From an uncultured Altererythrobacter sp. (lineage in GTDB: Bacteria; Pseudomonadota; Alphaproteobacteria; Sphingomonadales; Sphingomonadaceae), in the NCBI GenBank assembly GCA_938009055.1, contig CALLIO010000346.1, positions 1-22,674 of the forward strand: a stretch of DNA of 22,674 nucleotides, written 5' to 3'. Positions 14,882-22,674 of the stretch are shown piece after piece. The notes beneath the pieces are model-generated. The model did no database searches and was not told the DNA's origin. It was given only the letters and a program-made list of their open reading frames with translations. Position 1 is the stretch's first letter; the number at the start of each line of letters is the position of its first letter. Both the position numbers and the translations under genes were made by a program.

Positions 14882-15454
14882 ATGCCGCGCATGACCGTCA
14901 ATGAACGTCCGGTCGAATATGACATGGATCCGCAGACCCCGCTTTTGTGGGCACTGCGTGATGCGTCCAACTTAACCGGTTCCAAATATGGCTGCGGCAA
15001 CGGTGATTGTGGCTCGTGCATGGTCCTGGTTGATGGCGCAGCTTTGCGCAGCTGCCTGATAACTATCGAGGAGGCAGAGGGGCGCTTTGTCACCACAATA
15101 GAAGGGCTTTCGCGCGACCGGTCGCATCCTGTGCAGCAGGCGATGGTGGCAGAAGGGGCGATCCAATGCGGGTTCTGCACGCCGGGAATTGTGATGGCAG
15201 GCGCAGCGCTGATCCAGCGCAATGCTTCGCCCAGCAAGGAAGATATCGAAGCGGCGATCCCCAATCTTTGCCGCTGCGGCGTCTATCCGCGTTTGGTGCG
15301 CGCGATCGAGCGGGCAGGGCGCGTGGCGCGCCGTCAGGAAACGATCAGCGCGGCCCCTGCGCCCGGCATCAGCAATGAAGATGCGGCAGAAGCTGTTCCC
15401 GCCCTCAGGCCGATCACACCATCGTCTGATCCATCCGATAGTGGCGATGACTAA
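14882..15454 (+). CDS. 2Fe-2S protein of the xanthine oxidase/CO dehydrogenase small-subunit type
   Basis: The 190-residue protein has both iron-sulfur domains of the CoxS/IorA family. The plant-ferredoxin-like cluster is bound by C38, C43, C46 and C58, and the helical second domain supplies C96, C99, C130 and C132, in the usual CGFCTPG and CRC motifs. All eight ligands are present. Such proteins normally pass electrons from a molybdenum hydroxylase large subunit encoded next door. None is in this window, since the next gene is an ArsC-family protein. The tail (about 151-190) is a Pro/Ser/Asp-rich extension beyond the family core. It might serve a remote molybdoenzyme. Confidence 0.9.
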   Translation: MPRMTVNERPVEYDMDPQTPLLWALRDASNLTGSKYGCGNGDCGSCMVLVDGAALRSCLITIEEAEGRFVTTIEGLSRDRSHPVQQAMVAEGAIQCGFCTPGIVMAGAALIQRNASPSKEDIEAAIPNLCRCGVYPRLVRAIERAGRVARRQETISAAPAPGISNEDAAEAVPALRPITPSSDPSDSGDD

Positions 15455-15526
15455 ATCTGCTTGAGGCGATGTTTCGCGGCGCTTATTGCTGCATACAAGT
15501 TCAATTCTTAACTCAGGAATTACCCG

Positions 15527-15871
15527 ATGAAAGCGACCATCTGGCACAACCCCAAATGCGGCACTTCACGCAAAACCCTCGCGATTTTGGAAAACCTTTC
15601 CAAGGTTGATGTGACGGTGGTCGAATATTTGAAAGAGCCGCCAACAACGGAAAAGCTCGCTCAGCTATATGCTGATGCAGGCATGAGCCCCACTGAAGCG
15701 CTGCGCTTGCGCGGTACTGATGCTGAAGAGCGCGGATTGCCTGATGCTTCTGCGGAAGAAGTGCTGGCAGCCATGGCAGCCGATCCGATCCTGATTAACC
15801 GCCCTTTGGTGGAGACGGAAAAGGGCGTACGGCTTTGCCGCCCGCAGGATACTGTTCTAGACATACTCTAG
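15527..15871 (+). CDS. arsC: ArsC-family (glutaredoxin-type) arsenate reductase-like protein
   Basis: This is a 114-residue thioredoxin-fold protein. The catalytic Cys is C11 in HNPKCGTSRKTL, the ArsC signature. EYLKEPP at 33-39, the arginines in ALRLRG (R60/R62) and INRPLVETEKGVRLCRP (90-106) match the oxyanion-binding residues of E. coli ArsC. It is shorter than plasmid ArsC (about 140) and near the size of the chromosomal YfgD group, so arsenate reduction is plausible but not certain. No arsR or arsenite pump is adjacent. AGGA eight bases before the ATG supports the start. The gene ends five bases from the convergent MFS gene. Confidence 0.88.
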   Translation: MKATIWHNPKCGTSRKTLAILENLSKVDVTVVEYLKEPPTTEKLAQLYADAGMSPTEALRLRGTDAEERGLPDASAEEVLAAMAADPILINRPLVETEKGVRLCRPQDTVLDIL

Positions 15872-15876
15872 GCGGT

Positions 15877-17229
15877 TTAGCCGCGATCCTTGGTCAGATC
15901 CTTATCAGCATCAAGCGTCCGCCAGCCCAAGACCACGACAGATAAGCACAGCACAATCGCAAGGCCAAACCCGAGCCAATCGCTGAGATTATAAAGCAGC
16001 ACGCCAAGCGCAGGTGCATAGATAAAGCTGGCACCTGCGACCGAGGCGACGACGCCGGAAGCTTGGCCTTGCTCCTCGCGGCTTACCGCCAGCGAGGTTC
16101 CAGCTGTCGTTCCAGGTCTGAACAAGCCAAAGCCAAGAGATGCAATCGCATAGCCAAGCACCAATGTGTACATCTCGCCCGCAAACCCCAATATCGCTGT
16201 GCCAATCGCTGCAATGACCATGCCTGACAAGGTTGCAGCCCGCGGCCCCAGATTGAGCTTGGGGATAAGGCCCCATTGCGCAACCAGCGTGGCGAGCGCG
16301 CCGCTCATCAGCACGATGGTCACGTAACTCGTCGCTTCCATTGGATTGTCGCCAAGGCCCAACCGGTCGATGACGAGAAATCCGGCGATACCCATCACCA
16401 TCGCTTGGGCATGGCCGCCGACAAGCCCCGCTGTCACCCAATGGCGCAGTCGCGGATCAAGCCAGCGCAGTCGTGCCACTTTGCCGGCAGGCTCTTGTTC
16501 CTCGCTATCGCTTTCGCTGGCTTCGGGCGCACCGGCATAGGGCGCGTCAAAAGTTCTGCCTCTGGCGGCGAATTGCGGCTCGTCATTGGGTAGTCGCAAC
16601 CGCAGCATGATGAGGACGAGGAAGGCGAGGGCGGCAAAGGAAATGAACGGCCCGGTCAGGCCCAGTATCGGGAGCACCATCAGTGGAGCGAGCGCTGGCC
16701 CCAAAACGGTTCCCACACCAAAGCTTGATGCGATCAGTGAAAGCGCACCGGTGCGTTCTGATCGCGGTGTGCGCGATGCGACATAGGCTTGCACGGCAGG
16801 CGGCGCGGCGCTGCCAAATCCGCCGAACAGGCTGCGCGCTGCGGCAAAGGCGAGCAGCGCCCAAAACGCAGTCATAATGCCCGAAAGGCCCGCCCATAAA
16901 GCAAGGCCGCACAGAACCATCGACACGACGTAGCCGGAAAGCCCCAACGTCATCATAGCCTTGCGTCCGCGCTGGTCAGAACGTCGTGCCCAAAAAGGCG
17001 CGCAAACCACCCACAGCAACGCTGACCAGCTATAGGCAAGATTGATCCACACATCATTGACGCCCAGCGATCGCCCGATCGATGGCATCACCGATTGCAT
17101 CGCTGTATTGCCCGCCGCTGTTACCAGCATCACCGAGAACAGCAGCGCCATCCGCTCGCGCGAGATCGGGTTGCGACCCGTGGGCGCGCTGGATGATGCG
17201 CTGTCACTAGGGGAAGGGGCAGAAGTCAT
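15877..17229 (-). CDS. Major facilitator superfamily (MFS) transporter
   Basis: The 450-residue membrane protein has about twelve hydrophobic segments in two halves. The loop 2-3 motif A appears as FWARRSDQRGRKAMM (79-93). A long polar, acidic central loop (about 212-262) separates the halves, and a Ser/Pro-rich tail of about 27 residues precedes the first helix. GVGTVLGPALAPL (171-183) resembles the motif C antiporter signature of drug exporters, so proton-coupled efflux is a reasonable guess. The substrate is unknown. It has no regulator gene beside it. Confidence 0.88.
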   Translation of the reverse strand: MTSAPSPSDSASSSAPTGRNPISRERMALLFSVMLVTAAGNTAMQSVMPSIGRSLGVNDVWINLAYSWSALLWVVCAPFWARRSDQRGRKAMMTLGLSGYVVSMVLCGLALWAGLSGIMTAFWALLAFAAARSLFGGFGSAAPPAVQAYVASRTPRSERTGALSLIASSFGVGTVLGPALAPLMVLPILGLTGPFISFAALAFLVLIMLRLRLPNDEPQFAARGRTFDAPYAGAPEASESDSEEQEPAGKVARLRWLDPRLRHWVTAGLVGGHAQAMVMGIAGFLVIDRLGLGDNPMEATSYVTIVLMSGALATLVAQWGLIPKLNLGPRAATLSGMVIAAIGTAILGFAGEMYTLVLGYAIASLGFGLFRPGTTAGTSLAVSREEQGQASGVVASVAGASFIYAPALGVLLYNLSDWLGFGLAIVLCLSVVVLGWRTLDADKDLTKDRG

Positions 17230-17288
17230 GCCCGTTAACCGCTAGGCGAGAGCGCCCCGCCTTGCAATCCGGCATTGCCGCATAGCTT

Positions 17289-17306
17289 GGCGCGCATGTT
17301 CGCGCC
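17289..17306. terminator. Small hairpin between two minus-strand genes
   Basis: GGCGCG and CGCGCC form a 6-bp stem around a six-base loop, in the 87-base gap between the GPDPase-membrane-domain gene and the MFS gene. No T tract follows on the minus strand, so any termination would be weak. The rest of the gap shows nothing clear. Confidence 0.3.
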
Positions 17307-17316
17307 GTGTGCTCAC

Positions 17317-18180
17317 CTATTCGAAGGTTTCGCTCACGCTTTCTGCCGTTTGGCCGGACAAGCTTTGGTAAAGTGCCACTGCGATACCTGACACAATCAT
17401 CGCGACAATTACGCCCAGCAGACCAGTGAATATCCCCATGATAAGCGCTGATGCTGTCCCGCTTGCCAGCGCTGCGATCACGCCCACTGCGCTTGTTACG
17501 ATAAGCGCGATGACCGTATAGGCGATCAGCAGCAGTGACCAAAAACCCATCAGCGCCCATTTTTTTGGTGCGGTAAGCTTCCAGCTTTTGACCATTGCAG
17601 TGACCGGATTGAGATCCTTTTCAAGGACAATAACGGGCATTGTAACGCTGAAACGGCCGATCAGAAACAGCATCATTGCGATCACTGCCACTGCGCCCAA
17701 TATGCCCCCAATGGCGGCAAGGGCCTCTCCCACTAAGCCCAACAATGCGACGGGTATGAATATCAGGATGGCGCCCAGCATATAAGCGAGGAAAAAGAGC
17801 ACAGTGACGGCAATCAGGGTGAGGACCGACTTGGCGCCGCGCTTGATCGTTTCGCCCACTGTTACGCCGGTTTCGCCCATCAGCGCGACCATCGCCGAAT
17901 AGCCGATGAAGGATAGGACGGTGCTCACCAGAGCATAGGGCGCAATGCCCGCATACAAATCGCCCAATTCGGCAAAGACTTCTTCGGGTGAGGCATCAGG
18001 ATCAGGCTGTGCCATTGCGCCCATATCGCTCAATTCGGGCACTGCCACATACATCGCCAATGTCGGCAGCAGCATGAAGACACCGGCGATGATCGCCAGC
18101 AATTGCCAATTGCTCATCACCAGCTCGATGCTGCGATCCCACACCTTGCTTAGGTTGAAGTCACCTGCTGACTGTTGCAT
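17317..18180 (-). CDS. Polytopic membrane protein, GPDPase membrane-domain-like
   Basis: The 287-residue protein has about six hydrophobic segments (near 25-47, 78-101, 117-147, 152-175, 207-237, 243-272) and a soluble acidic loop at about 49-76. The phrase GRFSVTMPVIVLEKDLNPVTAMVKSWKLT (175-203) is typical of the membrane domain found on glycerophosphodiester phosphodiesterases and of many stand-alone alphaproteobacterial proteins. No phosphodiesterase domain is present. Function unknown. It is divergent from lipB across a 70-base gap. Confidence 0.75.
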   Translation of the reverse strand: MQQSAGDFNLSKVWDRSIELVMSNWQLLAIIAGVFMLLPTLAMYVAVPELSDMGAMAQPDPDASPEEVFAELGDLYAGIAPYALVSTVLSFIGYSAMVALMGETGVTVGETIKRGAKSVLTLIAVTVLFFLAYMLGAILIFIPVALLGLVGEALAAIGGILGAVAVIAMMLFLIGRFSVTMPVIVLEKDLNPVTAMVKSWKLTAPKKWALMGFWSLLLIAYTVIALIVTSAVGVIAALASGTASALIMGIFTGLLGVIVAMIVSGIAVALYQSLSGQTAESVSETFE

Positions 18181-18250
18181 TGCGCTGAAATTCCCCTGAT
18201 TGCACTGGCTTAGCGGTATGGGCTAATGTCGGCCTGCAAGCAATAATTTC

Positions 18251-18940
18251 ATGACTGAGCATCCTTCATCCTCCACCCCTGCGGCCAATACGGCCAGCAC
18301 GACTGTCGAATGGCAGCGCGAAAGCGATCAAATCGCCTATCGCGAAGCTTTGGCAGCGATGGATACGCGCAATGCCGCGATCCAGGCGGGCACCGCGCAC
18401 GAGCTCATCTGGCTTCTTGAGCATCCCCCGGTTTACACCGCAGGAACCAGCGCTGCTGGCGAAGAATTGCTCGACCCACGGTTCGAAGTGGTCGAGGCCG
18501 GACGCGGTGGGCGCTACACCTATCATGGGCCGGGCCAGCGGATTGGTTATGCCATGCTCGATCTGACGAAACGGGGCAAAGACGTGCGCCGTTTTGTCCA
18601 TGCGCTGGAAGATTGGGTGATCGCCACATTGGGCGATTTCGGCGTTGAAAGCTGGAGCGTACCTGACCGCGTTGGCATTTGGACCCGCGATATTGACGGT
18701 CGCGAGGCCAAGATTGGCGCGATTGGCGTTCGTGTGCGCCGCTGGGTGACGATGCACGGTTTCTCAGTCAATCTGGCGCCTGATCTGGCGCATTTTTCCG
18801 GCATTGTGCCTTGTGGGATCGACGAATTTGGCGTCACCAGTCTGGAACGCTTGGGGCAAAATGTTTCCAATGCACAATGGGACGACGCGCTTATCGCGAA
18901 CGCGGATGAATTCTTCGCCAATCTTGCCAAGACTTCATAA
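18251..18940 (+). CDS. lipB: Octanoyl-[ACP]:protein N-octanoyltransferase LipB
   Basis: The 229-residue enzyme transfers octanoate from acyl carrier protein to lipoyl domains, the first step of lipoate attachment in the cytoplasm. The family signature RGGRYTYHGPGQ lies at 85-96. Catalytic C188 (SGIVPCGI) and K154 (AKIGAIG) are 34 residues apart, the same spacing as C169/K135 of E. coli LipB. The first 18 residues are a Ser/Thr/Ala-rich tail before the core. No obvious ribosome-binding site precedes the ATG. lipA is not in the window. Confidence 0.96.
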   Translation: MTEHPSSSTPAANTASTTVEWQRESDQIAYREALAAMDTRNAAIQAGTAHELIWLLEHPPVYTAGTSAAGEELLDPRFEVVEAGRGGRYTYHGPGQRIGYAMLDLTKRGKDVRRFVHALEDWVIATLGDFGVESWSVPDRVGIWTRDIDGREAKIGAIGVRVRRWVTMHGFSVNLAPDLAHFSGIVPCGIDEFGVTSLERLGQNVSNAQWDDALIANADEFFANLAKTS

Positions 18941-18991
18941 ATTGGCGAGTGGAAAGCACAGACTTTTGAACCTCTCGATGGAAACGCTTTT

Positions 18992-19240
18992 ATGACCCAC
19001 CACAAGATCGCGCCCGCCGTGCTGATGCCCTTGGCGCTTGGACTGGCAGCATGCGAGAGCGAAGCCGAAACGCCCGCGGCTGACGAGCCTGCCCAAGCAG
19101 CCTCGGGCGAGGTGCTGGGCGGCACGATTTCCGATGATATGATCGATTACGAGCAGCTTCAATCGCGCGCACCGACCATTGCGGAGGAACCTGACAGTGA
19201 CGCAGGCTCCTCAGCGCAATCCTCTGACAGTTCCGAATAA
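18992..19240 (+). CDS. Small lipoprotein of unknown function
   Basis: The 82-residue product has a lipoprotein signal with lipobox LAAC and modified Cys C21. The mature part is acidic and low in complexity, except for a central segment GGTISDDMIDYEQLQSRAP (43-61) that looks structured and could be conserved. It sits 51 bases after lipB and ends 11 bases from a convergent reductase gene. GGAAA eight bases before the ATG supports the start. Function unknown. Confidence 0.7.
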   Translation: MTHHKIAPAVLMPLALGLAACESEAETPAADEPAQAASGEVLGGTISDDMIDYEQLQSRAPTIAEEPDSDAGSSAQSSDSSE

Positions 19241-19251
19241 GGTACTGATGG

Positions 19252-20364
19252 CTAACCAGCCTTAGCGAGCTTTTCCTCTGCCATCGTTGGATAGTCTGTG
19301 TATCCGGCCTCGCCCGGAAAGTACCAGCTTTTGGGCACGTCCCTATTGGGTGCCCATTCCGCATCAACGCGGATCCGCTCGGCCAGATCTGGGTTGGAAA
19401 TATAGGGCCTGCCGAAGCTTACCGCATCGCAGCGACCGCTGGCGATATCGGTGGATGCTTCTTCGCCGCTATAGTCAGAGTTCAAAATCAGCGGGCCGGA
19501 ATAATGTTCGCGGAACAGCGCATCCTGCTTGGGAACGTCGGTTTGGCCAAATGTACCGTCTGGGCCAGGCTGACGCAGCTCGACAAAGGCAAGACCAAGC
19601 GCACCGCACACTTTGGCAGCTTCGCCGAAAGTCGTTGCTGGATCGCTGTCATCAGCACCTTGACTGTCGCCATTGGGGGAAAGCCGCACACCCACGCGGT
19701 CTGCGCCCCAAACGTCGATCAAAGCTTCGAGCACTTCGCGCAGCAAGCGCACGCGGTTTTCAGCAGGACCGCCATATTCATCCTGGCGCAGATTGGTCCC
19801 GTCACGAATAAACTGGTCGATCAGATAGCCATTGGCCGCGTGCAGCTGAACGCCGTCAAAGCCCGCTTTCTTTGCCTGCTCAGCGGCATTGCGGTAGTCG
19901 CCGATCAGGCGCGGGATCTCAGAAAGCTCGAGCGGACGGGCTTCTTCGTAATCTTTCACGCCCTCTGGAGTATGCGCATGGCCAGGCGCTGTTGTCGCCG
20001 ATGATGAAACCGGCTTCTCCCCGCCGAGGAAATAGGGATGCACGATCCGGCCCATATGCCACAATTGCAGCACGATCTTGCCGCCAGCAGCGTGGACCGC
20101 ATCAACAGATGGCTTCCACGCTTCGGCCTGTTCGTCGCTCCAGATACCGGGCGCAGAAGGCCATCCCAGCCCTTCCGTACTGATGCCTGTTGCTTCGGTT
20201 AGGATCAGGCCCGCGCCTGCACGCTGCGAATAATATGTCGCCATCAAATCATTGGGAACAAACATCGGTTCGGCCGCGCGACCACGCGTAAGCGGAGCCA
20301 TAAAAATGCGGTTTTTTGCCTCGATTGCGCCCAGCTTGAGCGGTGTGAACAGATTGTCGGTCAA
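19252..20364 (-). CDS. Old Yellow Enzyme family alkene reductase (NADPH, FMN)
   Basis: From a TTG start at 20364 this is 370 residues, the normal length for the family. It is an FMN-binding barrel that reduces activated C=C bonds or nitro compounds. T26 (MAPLTRGR), Q100 (VLQLWHMGR), H175 and N178 (QLHAAN), Y180 (GYLIDQF) and R227 (GVRLSP) match the flavin- and substrate-binding residues of PETN reductase and NemA. The open frame runs 267 codons further upstream, but that part is Arg/Gln-rich and antisense to the EamA gene. GGGAG at 20374-20378, nine bases from the TTG, fixes the start. No TetR (nemR) neighbour is present. Confidence 0.93.
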   Translation of the reverse strand: MTDNLFTPLKLGAIEAKNRIFMAPLTRGRAAEPMFVPNDLMATYYSQRAGAGLILTEATGISTEGLGWPSAPGIWSDEQAEAWKPSVDAVHAAGGKIVLQLWHMGRIVHPYFLGGEKPVSSSATTAPGHAHTPEGVKDYEEARPLELSEIPRLIGDYRNAAEQAKKAGFDGVQLHAANGYLIDQFIRDGTNLRQDEYGGPAENRVRLLREVLEALIDVWGADRVGVRLSPNGDSQGADDSDPATTFGEAAKVCGALGLAFVELRQPGPDGTFGQTDVPKQDALFREHYSGPLILNSDYSGEEASTDIASGRCDAVSFGRPYISNPDLAERIRVDAEWAPNRDVPKSWYFPGEAGYTDYPTMAEEKLAKAG

Positions 20365-20373
20365 GGCGTCTAA

Positions 20374-20378
20374 CTCCC
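20374..20378 (-). promoter_or_regulatory. Ribosome-binding site deciding the TTG start of the reductase
   Basis: GGGAG on the minus strand lies nine bases upstream of TTG at 20364. The peptide from this TTG, (M)TDNLFTPLKLG, matches the usual N-terminus of the family. Confidence 0.6.
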
Positions 20379-20433
20379 GTTGCTTTCCAAAACTTGTCTT
20401 CGCTTTGGCAGAAGGTGCGGCTAGGACGCAAGG

Positions 20434-21351
20434 ATGGATTTGTTGCGGGACAATGGGAGCGGGGATCGCGCAATGCCGGGATGGCTGTTGCTTGCTGCTT
20501 TGCTGATCGGCAATGTCGCGCTTGCGCTGGGGCCGTGGTTTGTGCGGCTGGCTGATACGGGTCCGGTTTCTGCCGGATTTTGGCGGCTGGCGCTGGCGCT
20601 CCCCTTCCTGATGCTGTTTGCGCGGATGAGTGGGCAGCGATTGTCGGGAATGCCGCGCAAGATGCTGATATTCGTCGCGATTGGCGCGACCGCTTTCGCG
20701 CTTGATCTGGCGAGCTGGCATATCGGGATCGGGATGACGCGGCTGGGCAATGCGACCTTGTTCGGGAACGCAGGATCGGTGCTGCTGATGATGTGGGGCT
20801 TTATCGTCGCAAGATCGCTTCCCAAAAGCGGCGAGTGGTTGGCGATTGCCTGCGCATTGGCGGGGGCTGCGATCCTGCTGGGCCGCAGTCTGGAAATCTC
20901 GACAACGAGCTTTGTCGGCGACCTGTTCTGTCTTGCCGCTGGCGTTCTTTACGCAGTCTATCTCGTCAATTTGCAAGGCGCGCGGGCAAGTTTTGGCGGA
21001 TGGAGCCTGCTGGTTTGGGTGAGCATATTCTCTTGCCCGATCTTGCTTGCGATCGCCTTGGCGTTGGGCGAGCCGGTTTGGCCAACCGACTGGACGCCGG
21101 TGCTGATCCTCGTGCTGACCAGCCAGATCATAGGGCAAGGATTGCTTGTATTTGCGCTCAGACATTTCTCGCCGCTTGTAATCGGTCTTGCGCTGTTAAC
21201 CCAGCCTGTCACTGCCTCGTTGGTGGGATGGTCGATGTTCGATGAAGTTCTGGGTCCGCTCGATTTTCTCGGCATGGCGCTGGTCGGATCGGCGCTGGTC
21301 CTCGCCCGGCTATCGACCGGAAGTAAGCGCAATGATAGGCAAAGCGCATAA
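20434..21351 (+). CDS. EamA/DMT-family membrane transporter
   Basis: The 305-residue protein has about ten hydrophobic segments in two homologous halves (about 15-148 and 160-297), the EamA duplication. Features include GPVSAGFWRLALALPFL in the first half and GDLFCLAAGVLYAVYLV opening the second, both typical. Members export amino acids, metabolites or drugs, and the substrate here is unknown. The ATG at 20434 has AGGA seven bases upstream. An alternative ATG at 20473 starts just before the first helix. It is divergent from the alkene reductase, with a 69-base gap that shows no clear operator. Confidence 0.88.
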   Translation: MDLLRDNGSGDRAMPGWLLLAALLIGNVALALGPWFVRLADTGPVSAGFWRLALALPFLMLFARMSGQRLSGMPRKMLIFVAIGATAFALDLASWHIGIGMTRLGNATLFGNAGSVLLMMWGFIVARSLPKSGEWLAIACALAGAAILLGRSLEISTTSFVGDLFCLAAGVLYAVYLVNLQGARASFGGWSLLVWVSIFSCPILLAIALALGEPVWPTDWTPVLILVLTSQIIGQGLLVFALRHFSPLVIGLALLTQPVTASLVGWSMFDEVLGPLDFLGMALVGSALVLARLSTGSKRNDRQSA

Positions 21352-21370
21352 AGTGAATGGGAACTAAGTG

Positions 21371-22674
21371 ATGAAGAAATTTGCATTTGCCGCCGCCGCA
21401 TTGGCTTTGCCGCTTGGCGCTTGCGCAAGTTATGGCGCGGGCGCGGGTGAGGCTTCTGCCGCCAGCGCACAGGCTTCTTTCGATGCAGATGCAGCGTTTG
21501 AAAAGATGGCGGCGAGCTATCTTGAAGGCATCGCGGAGATCAATCCTGTTTACGCCACGGCATTGGGCAATCACGCGTTTGACGATCAGCTCCCTGATGT
21601 CTCAGTCGCCGGCCGTAATACGGGCTATAAATACGCGATGGGTTTCCTGATCGGAATGCGCCACATCCCGTTTGACGAGCTATCCCGCGCTAATCAGGTC
21701 GATTACAAGTTGCTCGAAAACGCGCTGCTCTATGCCATATGGAGCCACGATACAGAGCAGCAATGGGCGTGGAACCCGCAATATTATCACTCGATTGCGT
21801 CCTCCTCGCTCTATTCATTGGTCAGCCGCGATTATGCCCCGTTTGCAGAACGCCTGCCCAATGTTGTCGCGCGGATGGAGGCTTTGCCCGAATATCTCGC
21901 CACGGCGCGCGCGCAAATCCAGGTCGCCCGCGTTCCCAAGGTTCATGCCGAAACGGTGGCCAAGCAGAATGCCGGTATTTTGGGCATTGTGAACGGGATT
22001 ATCGAGCCAGAGGTTGCAAAGTCAGGCGTTGATCGCACGGCATTTGATGCAGCGAAGGTGAAGCTTGCCGCCGCGCTGGAAGAGCATCAAACATGGCTCG
22101 ATGAAGTGGTCGTGCCCGGCGCGCAGGGCGATTTCCGGCTTGGCCCTGAGAAATATGCGCGCAAAATGGCCTTCGCGCTGCAAACCGATATGAGCGTTGG
22201 CGAACTGAAAGCGCGAGCGGAGAAAGCCTTTGCCGAAACGCGCGCCTCAATGCTGGCCGTGTCCGAGAAGATTGACGATTGCGGCCTGATCGAAGCACGC
22301 GGCGCCGCAGCGCGCGAGCAGGCAGTGATCGGATGCGGTCTCAATGCAAGCTATGAAAACCGCGCCCCGCGCGATGGCTTGGAAGAGGCCGCGCGCAAAA
22401 CTTTGGCTGAGGCGGAGGCGTTCACCAAAGAGCGCGGTATCATCCGCATGGCCGACAATGAAACGCAGATCATCACCATGCCTGAATTCTGGCAGGGCAA
22501 TGCGGTCGCTTATCTCGACAGTCCCGGTCCGCTCGAGCGAAATCTGCCCGCTTATTATGCGATCTCGCCCGTTCCCGATGCGTGGTCGGACGAGCAGGCC
22601 ACAAGTTTCCTCAAAGAATACAATATCTCGATGCTCCACCTCCTCTCGATCCACGAGGGGACGCCGGGCCATGC
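21371..22674 (+). CDS. DUF885-family lipoprotein (partial, runs off the right end)
   Basis: The frame is open from the ATG at 21371 to the window edge, 434 full codons. It begins with a lipoprotein signal (MKKFAFAAAALALPLGAC, lipobox LGAC, C18), so the product is anchored in the envelope. The visible end has HEGTPGH at 428-434, the HExxPGH motif of DUF885, whose His and Glu residues suggest a metallopeptidase-like site. Most of the visible part is alpha-helical in character. Full members are about 600 residues, so roughly a quarter is missing. It follows the EamA gene by 19 bases. A secreted peptidase is likely but not proven for the family. Confidence 0.88.
   Translation, partial: MKKFAFAAAALALPLGACASYGAGAGEASAASAQASFDADAAFEKMAASYLEGIAEINPVYATALGNHAFDDQLPDVSVAGRNTGYKYAMGFLIGMRHIPFDELSRANQVDYKLLENALLYAIWSHDTEQQWAWNPQYYHSIASSSLYSLVSRDYAPFAERLPNVVARMEALPEYLATARAQIQVARVPKVHAETVAKQNAGILGIVNGIIEPEVAKSGVDRTAFDAAKVKLAAALEEHQTWLDEVVVPGAQGDFRLGPEKYARKMAFALQTDMSVGELKARAEKAFAETRASMLAVSEKIDDCGLIEARGAAAREQAVIGCGLNASYENRAPRDGLEEAARKTLAEAEAFTKERGIIRMADNETQIITMPEFWQGNAVAYLDSPGPLERNLPAYYAISPVPDAWSDEQATSFLKEYNISMLHLLSIHEGTPGH

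Noticed and set aside
14972..15547. A 191-codon minus-strand frame.
   Set aside because: It is antisense to the 2Fe-2S gene, which has all eight cluster cysteines, and it shows no domain of its own.
15872..15884. A GCGG-TTTAG-CCGC hairpin between arsC and the MFS gene.
   Set aside because: It has only a 4-bp stem, no T tract on either strand, and overlaps the end of the MFS gene.
20365..21165. A 267-codon upstream extension of the alkene reductase frame, suggesting a fusion protein.
   Set aside because: It is Arg/Gln/Pro-rich, lies antisense to the well-supported EamA gene, and a GGGAG site sets the normal family start at 20364.

Overview
The window is chromosomal DNA of an alphaproteobacterium, most likely Sphingomonadales and possibly Erythrobacteraceae. 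I infer this from protein style only: a TonB-dependent receptor end, many small lipoprotein or Tat signals, a GPDPase-membrane-domain protein, DUF885 and DUF3299 proteins, and an alphaproteobacterial type of MCP linker. No rRNA, tRNA, transposase, phage gene or CRISPR array is visible. Genes are very tightly packed, and no gap exceeds about 180 bases.

Left edge (1-2223, + strand): the last codons of a TonB-dependent receptor are followed by a strong hairpin. A TetR-family regulator then overlaps by one base a Tat-exported M24 (prolidase/creatinase fold) protein.

2220-5120 (- strand), read from 5120 down: a small secreted protein of unknown function, a LolD/MacB-type ABC ATPase, an FtsX/MacB-type permease, and a DUF3299 secreted protein. 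The permease carries a striking His-every-third-residue repeat in its periplasmic domain. The set looks like an envelope metal-handling ABC system, by analogy to zinc-regulated ABC/DUF3299 operons elsewhere. This is the most interesting unit in the window.

5206-13899 (- strand), read from 13899 down: a complete chemotaxis cluster, cheA, cheW, cheY, cheB, cheR, then a membrane GGDEF-EAL protein and a methyl-accepting chemotaxis protein. Several junctions overlap. CheA has a long C-terminal extension that looks like a second CheW-like domain plus a degenerate receiver. No flagellar genes are in the window.

14081-15871 (+ strand): an adducin-like class II aldolase homologue, an orphan CoxS/IorA-type 2Fe-2S protein without its molybdenum partner, and a short ArsC-family protein. 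Facing these, 15877-18180 (- strand), are an MFS transporter and a polytopic GPDPase-membrane-domain protein.

18251-19240 (+ strand): lipB, giving lipoyl-protein synthesis, and a small lipoprotein. They converge on an Old Yellow Enzyme family reductase (- strand, TTG start). Divergent from that reductase are an EamA-family transporter and a DUF885 lipoprotein that runs off the right end.
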